In this document: positions 1 through 7,062 of the stretch, in pieces
Layout of the letters: the number at the start of each line of letters is the position of its first letter
Position numbering within the stretch: position 1 is the stretch's first letter
Assembly (NCBI GenBank): GCA_027047045.1
Contig: JALTWL010000301.1
Span: forward strand, 1 to 33,862
Direction of reading: 5' to 3'
Origin: Micavibrio sp.
GTDB taxonomy: Bacteria > Pseudomonadota > Alphaproteobacteria > Micavibrionales > CSBR16-224
Length of the DNA: 33,862 nucleotides
The notes under the pieces: model-generated
What the model was told of the DNA's origin: nothing
What the model saw: only the letters and a program-made list of their open reading frames with translations
Databases searched by the model: none
Translations under genes and position numbers: made by a program

Positions 1-2
1 TA

Positions 3-89
3 CTAAATGATGTATCTATAAAAGAAAATGAATTATTAGAGGCTTTAAAATCTCTGGGATATGCCATTTTAAATGATAAAGATGGATAA
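3..89 (+). CDS. 3' end of an unidentified gene (truncated by window edge)
   Basis: An open frame enters from the left edge and stops at TAA 87-89, giving the last 28 residues, which end LKSLGYAILNDKDG. The short helix-turn-strand character (LLEALKSLGYAIL) recalls the tail of an ACT-type or similar small regulatory domain, but that is only an impression. It lies about 75 bases upstream of efp on the same strand. Too little is visible to name it. Confidence 0.5.
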   Translation, partial: LNDVSIKENELLEALKSLGYAILNDKDG

Positions 90-93
90 AATA

Positions 94-122
94 TTGCATA
101 TATTTATATAAACTGTTATGAA
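94..122 (+). promoter_or_regulatory. Possible sigma70-type promoter for efp
   Basis: TTGCAT at 94-99 and TATGAA at 117-122 are separated by 17 bases and lie 43 bases before the efp start codon. A small inverted repeat, AACTGT (111-116) and ACAGTT (124-129), brackets the -10 region. It could also be a weak hairpin at the end of the upstream gene. Seen by eye only; AT-rich DNA gives many false matches. Confidence 0.3.
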
Positions 123-164
123 CACAGTTAATAATATTTTCTAAAAAAGTTGGAGCGTAAAATT

Positions 165-731
165 ATGAAAGTCAATGCAATTACTATTCGTGCAGGTAAT
201 ATTTTAGATTACAATGACAAACTTTGGGTAGTTTTAAAGAGCGATATTAACCAGCCAGGCAAAGGGGCGGCAGTCATACAGGTTGAGATGCGTGATATTG
301 CCAGTGGTAATAAAACGAATGTTAGATTTAGAACTCAAGAAGTTGTAGAAAGAGTGCGAGTTGATGAAGTTGAATATCAATTTTTATTTGCTGATGGTGA
401 TGATTTTACTTTCATGAATAACAATACTTATGAGCAAATTATAATTTCTAAAGAAATGATAGGTGATGCGGCTGTTTACTTACAAGATGGTATGATGGTA
501 ATGGTTAAAATACATGAAGGAAAACCACTAGGTGTGGAGCTGCCCACCCAAGTTACAATGAAAATTGTTGAGGCAGACCCTGTTGTTAAAGGACAAACTG
601 CATCTTCATCGTACAAGCCCGCAATGCTTGAAAATGGGGTTAGAATTTTGGTGCCTCCCCATATTGAGGCGGGTACAAAAATTGTAGTTAAAACAGCTGA
701 TAATAGCTATGTAGAGCGGGCTAAAGACTAG
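165..731 (+). CDS. efp: Translation elongation factor P
   Basis: EF-P binds the ribosome between the P and E sites and relieves stalling at consecutive prolines. The 188-residue product has the normal family length and three-beta-domain layout: an N-terminal KOW-like domain (MKVNAITIRAG start), a central OB domain and a C-terminal OB domain ending in the PHIEAGTKIVV region. The tip loop reads PGKG at residues 31-34, so Lys33 matches the lysine modified in E. coli (Lys34). I chose the ATG at 165 over the in-frame TTG at 150 because GGAG at 152-155 lies 9 bases before the ATG and the family starts at this methionine. No EpmA/EpmB-type modification gene is in the window. It is followed 36 bases later by the monophosphatase gene, so co-transcription is likely. 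Confidence 0.97.
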   Translation: MKVNAITIRAGNILDYNDKLWVVLKSDINQPGKGAAVIQVEMRDIASGNKTNVRFRTQEVVERVRVDEVEYQFLFADGDDFTFMNNNTYEQIIISKEMIGDAAVYLQDGMMVMVKIHEGKPLGVELPTQVTMKIVEADPVVKGQTASSSYKPAMLENGVRILVPPHIEAGTKIVVKTADNSYVERAKD

Positions 732-767
732 TTACTAAATTTTTAAATAAAAAGGATTTTACAAGAT

Positions 768-1574
768 ATGGTTATGGCTAAATACTCAGCAAATATCAAT
801 GTTATGGTCAGGGCGGCTGAAAAAGCCGCACGTAGCCTGCTCCGTGACTTTGGAGAAGTAGAACAATTACAAGTATCAAAAAAAGGACCTGCTGATTTTG
901 TATCTGCTGCAGATATTAGGGCGGAAGAAATAATCCAAAAAGAATTAAGCCGAGCAAGACCAGATTTTGGCTTTTTGATGGAAGAAAAAGGTTTAATTGA
1001 GCCAAAAAATTCATCTAATAGCAGATGGATTATTGACCCTTTAGATGGCACAACCAATTTTTTACATGGAATACCGCATTGGGCTATATCTATTGCTTTG
1101 GAAGAAAATAATATTATTATCGCAGGTGTTATATATGACCCAATAAAAGATGAGCTTTTTTGGGCAGAAAAAGGCTCTGGCGCTTTTATGAGCAACAAAA
1201 GGCTTAGGGTTTCTGGGCGTCGCAATATACAAGATACAGTAATTGCAATTGCCACCCCCAATATAGGGCATGAAGAAAATATCCATAGCGAATTTGCCAC
1301 GCAACTAGCATCAGTGATAAAAGCGGTTACTGCGACTAGACGTTTGGGTGCGGCCGCCCTAGATTTGGCATATGTTGCAGCTGGGCGTTTTGATGGTTTT
1401 TGGGAAATGAACTTAAGCCCATGGGACGTTGCCGCAGGCTCTATAATAATCAAAGAAGCTGGTGGATATATTACTGATATTGATGGTATGAATAATTACA
1501 TATATGGAAAATCTGTTGTTGCTGCCAATCCAAATATACAAAAAGACCTGCGGGCAATGGTAAATAATAAATAA
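768..1574 (+). CDS. Inositol monophosphatase family protein (SuhB-like)
   Basis: A Mg2+-dependent sugar/inositol phosphate phosphatase of the FIG superfamily, cytoplasmic, 268 residues as usual. The metal-binding motifs are clear: the EEKG pair near residues 72-75, the DPLDGTTNF motif with Asp90 and Asp93, and the second motif WDVAAG near residue 220. The start is supported by AAGGA at 752-756, 11 bases upstream of ATG 768; a second ATG two codons later is also possible. It follows efp with a 36-base gap, an arrangement common in alphaproteobacteria. Substrate (inositol-1-phosphate, histidinol phosphate or another) cannot be decided from sequence, and SuhB proteins also act in rRNA processing, so the exact role is open. 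Confidence 0.92.
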   Translation: MVMAKYSANINVMVRAAEKAARSLLRDFGEVEQLQVSKKGPADFVSAADIRAEEIIQKELSRARPDFGFLMEEKGLIEPKNSSNSRWIIDPLDGTTNFLHGIPHWAISIALEENNIIIAGVIYDPIKDELFWAEKGSGAFMSNKRLRVSGRRNIQDTVIAIATPNIGHEENIHSEFATQLASVIKAVTATRRLGAAALDLAYVAAGRFDGFWEMNLSPWDVAAGSIIIKEAGGYITDIDGMNNYIYGKSVVAANPNIQKDLRAMVNNK

Positions 1575-1596
1575 AAGTTTTTAAGATTATTAGGCT

Positions 1597-2394
1597 ATGA
1601 ATTTTTTAAAAAATAACAATAAATTACACATTAAAACCATACTAAATTTTTACAAATTTTTTGGAATTTTAGCTTTATTATTTGTGTTTTTTATCTCTTC
1701 TAAAAAAAAAAAAAAAAAAAAAAAACAAATAAATAAAATGGGGCCTCTTTTAACTATCCCATATATTTTACAGGAACAAGAACAAAAAAACACCAATCAA
1801 TTACAGAAAAAAAAGCTTTTAACTTTACCTTTTTATGATACAGATATTACAAATCCGATAAAAAAAACTAATAAAAACGATATTTATTGGGAATATAAAA
1901 AGCCATCTTCAAAGCCCAAATATAAAGTTAAAAATAAATTTATAAACCAACCTAAAAATACTGTGAATAAAATAAATATAAAAAAAGCACCTCTTTTACC
2001 AGTAAAAAAGGTAGAATTACCAGTGCCAGAACTGCCCCCAACTTCTATATTAGAAACTTTTGACAACAAAAATATCAAAAAAGATGAAATTTTAAACAAT
2101 ATTATTTTTGAGAGAAACAGCACTGATATCACACCAAATATTGAAGACAAGCTACAAAAACTTATAAAAAAATTAAATAACAATCCAAATTTAAGGGTAC
2201 AGCTACACGCCTTTGCAACTGGTATAGATGGTAATCTTAGTAGTGCTAGGCGAATATCACTTTCCAGAGCTTTGGCTATTCGTGAATATCTAAAATCAGC
2301 GGGTATTAGAACCACACGTATAGATGTAATGGCATTAGGGGACAACACAGACAAACAGCCAATAGATAGAGTGGATTTTATTTTTATTAAATAA
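1597..2394 (+). CDS. OmpA-family C-terminal domain protein with N-terminal membrane anchor
   Basis: A 265-residue protein. Residues 1-20 are polar and basic, residues 21-35 form one hydrophobic segment, and residues 36-43 are eight lysines encoded by 24 consecutive A. A long Lys/Pro-rich low-complexity stretch (about 44-160) precedes the C-terminal OmpA-like domain (about 165-265). In that domain NIIFERNSTDITP starts the fold, and SSARRISLSRALAIREYL and the closing GDNTDKQPIDRVDF match the peptidoglycan-binding helix and loop. Family knowledge suggests it tethers the envelope to peptidoglycan in the periplasm. It follows the monophosphatase gene by 22 bases. Oddities are the homopolymer and eight lysines directly after the membrane segment, on the side expected to face the periplasm. 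The ribosome-binding site is weak (only AGG near 1590), so the start is moderately certain. Confidence 0.85.
   Translation: MNFLKNNNKLHIKTILNFYKFFGILALLFVFFISSKKKKKKKKQINKMGPLLTIPYILQEQEQKNTNQLQKKKLLTLPFYDTDITNPIKKTNKNDIYWEYKKPSSKPKYKVKNKFINQPKNTVNKINIKKAPLLPVKKVELPVPELPPTSILETFDNKNIKKDEILNNIIFERNSTDITPNIEDKLQKLIKKLNNNPNLRVQLHAFATGIDGNLSSARRISLSRALAIREYLKSAGIRTTRIDVMALGDNTDKQPIDRVDFIFIK
1702..1725 (+). repeat. A24 mononucleotide tract inside the OmpA-family gene
   Basis: Twenty-four uninterrupted A make codons 36-43, all AAA (Lys), in frame between a membrane segment and the rest of the protein. Because the frame is intact on both sides, the count is consistent with a full-length protein. 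Such a run is a strong site for replication or transcription slippage. Confidence 0.97.
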
Positions 2395-2607
2395 CTATTC
2401 ACAAATATTTATAAGTAAACAATTATCCTAATCCCCTCCTTTTTTTGGTTATATTATAGTCATTTTTAAAGTTATATAGATATTCTTAAAATTATTTAGA
2501 CTATTGGTTTAAGCCTGCATGTACTAGATTATGCGAAATTACATTTCTGGGGGGAGAGTAAGTAATGTAAGTGGTTTTAAAAATAACTACAAAAGCTAAT
2601 TATAAAA

Positions 2608-3300
2608 TTATGGCCTAAAGCTAGTCTTTTTATCATTTTGTTTTTTGTATCCGCTAGAAATAATATTATTAGCTTTTAATTTAGCTATTTTTCTTGCAAT
2701 TTCTTTTAAGTCTATTTCTACTGTATATCCTTTTTTAATATATGGTTTTACTTTTTCCATTTCTCGCAGAACATCTTCTTTGAACTGCTTGTCTTTATGC
2801 CAATCCTTCCTTGCAACAGGATAGTAATTAGGGGCGGTAAACATTTTTATAACCTCTGGCCAATGTCTTTCCAACGTCATTACAAAGCGCCTAGATGCGT
2901 GTATTTGCCCAATTGCAACTAAAGAATTAACATTTTTAAGCCCTATTTCTTTATCAATCAAATCCATGGAATAAATTACATTTTCACCAGTATTTGTTGC
3001 CTTGTCTTCAACAATTATATTTTCTTTTGGAATACCCCAACCAATTAAACGAGCCTGCATTCTATCAGCTTCCATAGTACCATCATCGGTTGCAACACCA
3101 CCAGATACAATAATTTTTTTAAAAAATCCCTGCTTATATAATTTAGCTGCGTGATCTGCAAGTTGATCCGCTTTCATTCCACCGAAAATTATACAGATAT
3201 CAGCCTTTACAACTTCTGTTTCAATTAGCATATAACTGGCTATTTTTTTTGCTATAAATTTACTAACGTTTTCCATAATGCCCAATAATAGCACAAGCAT
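2608..3300 (-). CDS. YdcF/DUF218-family protein
   Basis: The DUF218 (YdcF-like) family has a Rossmann-like fold, contains envelope-associated and nucleotide-binding members, and has poorly known biochemistry. Visible hallmarks are the first strand and glycine turn ADICIIFGG, the second strand IIVSGG, the helix carrying EADRMQ, the motif EDKATNTGENV and the late strand SLVAIGQIHASRR. Length is 230 residues, normal for soluble members; no clear membrane segment. An in-frame ATG at 3276 (MENVSKF) may be the true start because family similarity begins there; neither site has a strong ribosome-binding sequence. It lies 70 bases after the second response regulator on the same strand, so it could be the last gene of that run or a separate unit. 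Confidence 0.82.
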   Translation of the reverse strand: MLVLLLGIMENVSKFIAKKIASYMLIETEVVKADICIIFGGMKADQLADHAAKLYKQGFFKKIIVSGGVATDDGTMEADRMQARLIGWGIPKENIIVEDKATNTGENVIYSMDLIDKEIGLKNVNSLVAIGQIHASRRFVMTLERHWPEVIKMFTAPNYYPVARKDWHKDKQFKEDVLREMEKVKPYIKKGYTVEIDLKEIARKIAKLKANNIISSGYKKQNDKKTSFRP

Positions 3301-3370
3301 TAAATCCGAGTCAAGATTTTTATGTGAAAAAATTTTTACTTGGATAATTCTTTAAATAAAATAAATCATA

Positions 3371-3781
3371 TTAAATTATATTTTCTATGATTTGACTATT
3401 TAGTTGAGATTTTACAAAAGCGTAATTGGCACCTGCTTTTTTAACTTCTTCAAAAGTTATATTGCCAGCAAGTCCTGTCAATACCACCAGTTTAGTTGCC
3501 CCACATTTTTTCTTCATAGTCCTAACAGAAGACACTCCATAGTCATCGGGTAAATTTAAATCCAGAAATATTATATCAAAATCTTCTTCTTTTATACAAT
3601 TATATGCACAATACATAGTTTCTGCATGTGTTACTAATATGTCATAGTTTTTTATTTGTGATACCAAATCTTTAAATAAAATCACATCTCCTGGATTATC
3701 TTCAACCAGTAAGATTTTTTTTGTAAAATTTGTTGAAAATGAAATATTAAAATGACCTACGTCTTCATAATTATTGCTCAT
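3371..3781 (-). CDS. Single-domain response regulator (second of pair)
   Basis: A stand-alone receiver domain of 136 residues without an output domain. After a 22-residue N-terminal extension come the acidic pair VEDNPGD, the phospho-acceptor aspartate in FLDLNLPD, the conserved Thr in VVLTG and the conserved Lys in AFVKS, so the phosphorylation machinery looks complete. The product stops early in the last helix, making it slightly shorter than typical at the C-terminus. The gap to the preceding receiver gene is 27 bases, with AAGG seven bases before the start. The VEDNPGD and LDLNLPD wording is that of Rcp1-like regulators paired with phytochrome-type kinases. It probably takes phosphate from the kinase at 4274-5917; with no output domain it must act by protein contact or as a phosphate sink. 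Confidence 0.92.
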   Translation of the reverse strand: MSNNYEDVGHFNISFSTNFTKKILLVEDNPGDVILFKDLVSQIKNYDILVTHAETMYCAYNCIKEEDFDIIFLDLNLPDDYGVSSVRTMKKKCGATKLVVLTGLAGNITFEEVKKAGANYAFVKSQLNSQIIENII

Positions 3782-3808
3782 ATCTTTTGCCTTATATATC
3801 TTTAAATA

Positions 3809-4246
3809 TTAAAACTTAGATGGTCTTTCAACCACCCTAAACCAAAATTTTTCTATAGTTTTTACAATATATTCTAATTTGTCTGGATCTGATGGTTTGA
3901 CTATATAGCCACTAACATAATTATCATATGCACAAGAAATATCTTGTTTTGTAGCAGAGCTACTCATAATCAATACAGGTATTTTTTTTAATTTTGGAGT
4001 AGCTTTTATATATTTTAGTATATCATGTCCTTCCATATCAGGTAAATTTAGATCTAACAATACAATATCCGGTGTTGGTGTATTTTCTTTACCATTTTTT
4101 TTATTTAATATGTCCAAAGCCTCAAAGCCATTATTAGCGATTTGTATATTATGCATTAGCTTTAGCGTCTTAAGCGCTGTTATAAATAAAATTACATCTC
4201 CTGGATTATCTTCAATAATCAATATTTCTATTGGTTCTTGTTCCAT
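3809..4246 (-). CDS. Single-domain response regulator, Rcp1-like (first of pair)
   Basis: A 145-residue receiver domain with no DNA-binding output. Seen in order: IIEDNPGDV near the N-terminus, phospho-acceptor in VLLDLNLPDMEGHD, the Ser/Thr switch region in VLIMSSSA, the lysine in YIVKPSDP, and the C-terminal helix ending EKFW. This is the Rcp1 pattern known from cyanobacterial phytochrome partners and many stand-alone kinases. It lies 27 bases after the kinase gene and 27 bases before the next receiver gene. GGAA lies about 6 bases before the ATG. It is likely the main phosphorylation partner of the adjacent kinase. Confidence 0.95.
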   Translation of the reverse strand: MEQEPIEILIIEDNPGDVILFITALKTLKLMHNIQIANNGFEALDILNKKNGKENTPTPDIVLLDLNLPDMEGHDILKYIKATPKLKKIPVLIMSSSATKQDISCAYDNYVSGYIVKPSDPDKLEYIVKTIEKFWFRVVERPSKF

Positions 4247-4273
4247 GTATTTTCCATTATTTAGTGCTTTTAC

Positions 4274-5917
4274 TTAAGCTAGTTTATTATTTAATTTTGG
4301 TATAGTAAATCTAAATATTGCACCTTTGTTAATTTCACCTTCTGCCCATATTTTTCCACCATGAGCATTTACTATCTTTTTACACATAGCAAGCCCAATA
4401 CCTGTGCCTGGATATTTGGCTTGAGTATGCAATCTTTTAAATACTTTAAATATTCTATCTGCTTGGTTGGGGTCAAAGCCAATTCCTCTATCTTCTATAG
4501 TAAATATATATTCGTATTCATTTTCTGTAGCCGATATTTTTATTACTTGCCTTTCATCTGTTTTTATATATTTTAAGGCGTTTCCTATTAAATTTTGAAA
4601 AACTCGCATAATATTTACCTTATTGCCATATATTTTGGGTAATTTAGAAACTTTTATACATGCATTTGTTTCATTTATTTGCTCAGTTAGATTTTTAGTA
4701 ACAATTTCAACTATATCATTACAGTTAAGTAGATCATAACTAACAGCCTCTTGCCCCAATCTAGAGTAAGCAAGTAAATCAACTATCAATTCTTGCATTC
4801 TAACTGCTGCATTGCAGGCATAATCTATATATTCTCTGCCCATATCATCTAACTTATCGTTATAATCGCGTTTTAACAATTTTGTAAAACTAGATACCAT
4901 TCTAAGTGGCTCTTGCAAATCATGTGATGCGGCGTATGCAAATTGCTCTAATTCTTCGTTTGTTTGGTTTAATTTATCTAAAGTTTTTTCTAAGTTATTT
5001 TGTGATTTTTCCAACGATTTATATGTTTTGATATGCAAAAGCACCATTCCTATAAAGGGGATAGCATATGAAAATATTTTCAATATATGGGCAATATAAA
5101 AATCACTGTCATATAGTTCAGTTGAGCCAAATGCCATATGTATTTCTAAAATAATAGATGGTATCACCATAAGTAATATTGCAAAGCTAAGATAATTATT
5201 TAATTTTTTATGCAATGATAAAAAAATAGGAATAGCAAAAATCGATATAATAATCGGTACAATATCAAAAGGTCTAGAAATAACAAAATCAGGATATATT
5301 GCTTGTGGTAAATTTAAATTTATAGACATTAAATAATTAAAAATATAAGCAGCTACTGCAAACAATATACATAGTAATATTATTGTTCTAAATTCATAAT
5401 TATTATTCTTTTTTTTATTTTGGGATTTATTTAAGCTAACCATCGCAAAAACAGCCCCCATAACTAATATAAATATATTAAAAATGCGAGAAACCGCCCA
5501 AGTAACTGCTATAAGTTCACCATTGCCAATAGTAGCTTCTAATATTCGTAACGATGAAAGTGCATTAAGTGCATCTGTTATGCTAGAAAAGAAAAGTGTC
5601 ATGCCTATTATTTGGGTTGTTACTGCTTTAGATATTTTAAAATATGAAAAAGCAAGTATCATACTTACCATAGCAATAATTACAGCTGTCCACTCTAAAA
5701 TACCGTGCAATATTTGGTTTTTCAGTAAAGGAAGTAATGTATCTTCATTTATTTTACCATCATTATATAAATTTATATTTTCCAATGGTGGAGTTTTAAA
5801 ATTAAAATTCACCCCCAATATTTTTAATAAAAATGGTGTCAAAGATATAGCAAATACAGCGATTATAATAACAGTATTATTGGTATAATTTAGTTTATTT
5901 GAAAGTTTAAATTCCAT
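4274..5917 (-). CDS. Membrane sensor histidine kinase with eight-helix N-terminal sensor
   Basis: A 547-residue inner-membrane kinase. Hydropathy by eye gives about eight membrane helices: near residues 14-35, 75-94, 102-118, 136-162, 178-197, 217-235, 243-262 and 274-296. A short coiled coil (about 300-325) follows, then HisKA with AASHDLQEPLRM and the phosphorylated His332, then HATPase_c with N-box NLIGNALKY (442-450), G1 motif DRGIGF (476-481) and G2 motif GTGIGLA (504-510). The DLQEPLR signature fits Rcp1-partnered kinases. The sensor resembles MASE-type integral membrane sensor domains, but I cannot assign the subtype. The gene sits between an AHL-synthase operon start and two receiver genes, so a role in sensing a hydrophobic signal is possible but unproven. 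The ribosome-binding site is weak (AAAAGA). Confidence 0.95.
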   Translation of the reverse strand: MEFKLSNKLNYTNNTVIIIAVFAISLTPFLLKILGVNFNFKTPPLENINLYNDGKINEDTLLPLLKNQILHGILEWTAVIIAMVSMILAFSYFKISKAVTTQIIGMTLFFSSITDALNALSSLRILEATIGNGELIAVTWAVSRIFNIFILVMGAVFAMVSLNKSQNKKKNNNYEFRTIILLCILFAVAAYIFNYLMSINLNLPQAIYPDFVISRPFDIVPIIISIFAIPIFLSLHKKLNNYLSFAILLMVIPSIILEIHMAFGSTELYDSDFYIAHILKIFSYAIPFIGMVLLHIKTYKSLEKSQNNLEKTLDKLNQTNEELEQFAYAASHDLQEPLRMVSSFTKLLKRDYNDKLDDMGREYIDYACNAAVRMQELIVDLLAYSRLGQEAVSYDLLNCNDIVEIVTKNLTEQINETNACIKVSKLPKIYGNKVNIMRVFQNLIGNALKYIKTDERQVIKISATENEYEYIFTIEDRGIGFDPNQADRIFKVFKRLHTQAKYPGTGIGLAMCKKIVNAHGGKIWAEGEINKGAIFRFTIPKLNNKLA

Positions 5918-5996
5918 AAAATATCTTTTATATTGATTTTAGAAATACTAAAATAATATAATTATGATATAGCTCATGTAAAATCTTATCAAGTAG

Positions 5997-6260
5997 CTAT
6001 TCTATATCTTTTAAGGTTAATATTTTATTATTTGTATCTCGGTCATTTATATTTTTTAATATCATTTGGTAAAGTTGATCGCATTTTTTCCATATTTCTT
6101 TAGAGCTGTGAGTTTTTTCATATTCTGCTATAATTTTAATTATAGCCTCATCTAGTATTTTAACTATATTTTCCATTTTATATATGTCTGCCTCTGCTAG
6201 CGCATATAGTACTAAAGATAAAATATGTTCCGTTATTTTTTCTGTTATTGCATCTGTCAT
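5997..6260 (-). CDS. Small helical protein of unknown function, downstream of the AHL synthase
   Basis: An 87-residue product I do not recognise. It is predicted helical throughout, with heptad-like hydrophobic spacing in residues 8-50 and many Glu and Lys residues; no signal peptide or membrane segment. It begins 14 bases after the AHL-synthase stop and ends 79 bases before the kinase start, all on one strand, which supports a real gene translated as part of the signalling operon. A helical partner protein of the kinase or of the synthase would fit the context, but nothing in the sequence shows this. It could also be an unused frame; its base composition does not separate it from its neighbours. 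Confidence 0.6.
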   Translation of the reverse strand: MTDAITEKITEHILSLVLYALAEADIYKMENIVKILDEAIIKIIAEYEKTHSSKEIWKKCDQLYQMILKNINDRDTNNKILTLKDIE

Positions 6261-6274
6261 TTGATTTTCTTTCG

Positions 6275-6901
6275 CTAATAATGTTTGTTATAGGGTATTT
6301 CTTGAAGAACTGGATATTTAATATTTGTTTTATTTCTAACATTTTGGAGAGTCTTTTTTGATATATGCAACATTCCTGCTATATTTTTTCGCCCGCCTCC
6401 ATAAGGTTTATTTTTACCCAAAAAATCAATGGACCAGCCATTTTTTATAAAAACAGAGCGCCATATTCCAATTGGCATCATACCTATTATAGCTTTAATT
6501 TCGTGACTAATTGCGTATTCCAAATATGCGCAAACTATTTCTTTTATAATCAGCTCTCTCAAAGAGTTACAAATTTGACTATCAACACAAAATCGTGAGC
6601 CTTCCCAAATTTTAGAAGAATTGGGAAGTTTAATTTTATCTACACTTTCAGGCCATAAATCCTTTATCATATATGGTCTATTTGTTGGAATTAACCTAGA
6701 TGTTCCTCTAACCGTTCCATTTTTGTCTTGCCAAACCAAATATGTAGTTGCTGGATTATCATATATGTCATATTCCATACCCTCCCATTCTGACAGCCCC
6801 CAAGCCTGCCTTTTTATAAAAGATTTATATCTAAGTTCATATTGTGAAGATAAAGCTTGTCCAAAAAAATGAGATGTTTTGCACGTAATACAGTTAATCA
6901 T
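6275..6901 (-). CDS. luxI: LuxI-family acyl-homoserine-lactone synthase
   Basis: Makes N-acyl-homoserine lactone signals from S-adenosylmethionine and an acyl carrier or CoA thioester in the cytoplasm. The 208-residue protein keeps the family's invariant residues at almost the canonical LuxI numbering: Arg24, Phe28, Trp34, Asp45, Asp48 and Arg69, with Glu100 and Arg103 in the WEGSRF segment. The middle strand region RGTSRLIPT is also typical. AAGGAG (plus-strand 6912-6917) lies 10 bases before the ATG. The gene leads a same-strand run with an 87-residue unknown, a histidine kinase and two receiver genes. No LuxR-type receptor is encoded anywhere in the window, which is unusual for the family. 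Acyl-chain preference cannot be read from the sequence. Confidence 0.93.
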   Translation of the reverse strand: MINCITCKTSHFFGQALSSQYELRYKSFIKRQAWGLSEWEGMEYDIYDNPATTYLVWQDKNGTVRGTSRLIPTNRPYMIKDLWPESVDKIKLPNSSKIWEGSRFCVDSQICNSLRELIIKEIVCAYLEYAISHEIKAIIGMMPIGIWRSVFIKNGWSIDFLGKNKPYGGGRKNIAGMLHISKKTLQNVRNKTNIKYPVLQEIPYNKHY

Positions 6902-6904
6902 TAC

Positions 6905-6963
6905 TGTGATTCTCCTTAACTCTTAGATAGTTTTTAAAAACCAATCGGTTAAGTAAAATCACA
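6905..6963 (-). promoter_or_regulatory. Leader of the AHL synthase with inverted repeats
   Basis: Two exact complementary heptamers, TGTGATT (plus 6905-6911) and AATCACA (plus 6957-6963), flank the leader. If transcribed on the minus strand they could pair and close a loop holding the ribosome-binding site at 6912-6917. Between them lies a 4+4 repeat, AACC-N4-GGTT. I saw no classical 18-20 bp lux box. Function is inferred only. Confidence 0.3.
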
Positions 6964-6974
6964 ACAAATTATTT

Positions 6975-7020
6975 GTATTTAGAAAACTACAAGTTTTTGT
7001 AGTATTTTTTTTGCAAATAC
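6975..7020 (-). terminator. Hairpin terminator after the secretion operon
   Basis: ACTACAA (6986-6992), a 4-base loop and TTGTAGT (6997-7003) form a perfect 7-bp stem. It is surrounded by A/T-rich flanks that also pair, and by outer arms GTATTT (6975-6980) and AAATAC (7015-7020). It lies 43 bases past the HlyD stop and before the AHL synthase promoter region. The T-run is longer on the plus strand than on the minus strand, so efficiency for the secretion operon is uncertain. Confidence 0.55.
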
Positions 7021-7062
7021 TAGTTTAGAATCATGCCTATTTTTTAAGTGTAGTTGTAACAA

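Noticed and set aside
743-1453. Long open frame on the minus strand opposite the monophosphatase gene
   Set aside because: Lies fully within a recognised gene with all motifs on the plus strand; its product has no family features and no ribosome-binding site.
2403-2607. tRNA or structured RNA in the intergenic gap
   Set aside because: No cloverleaf arms or conserved TPsiC-type sequence could be recognised by eye.
6902-7062. Lux box for a LuxR regulator before luxI
   Set aside because: No 18-20 bp dyad resembling the known consensus was found; only short heptamer and tetramer repeats are present.
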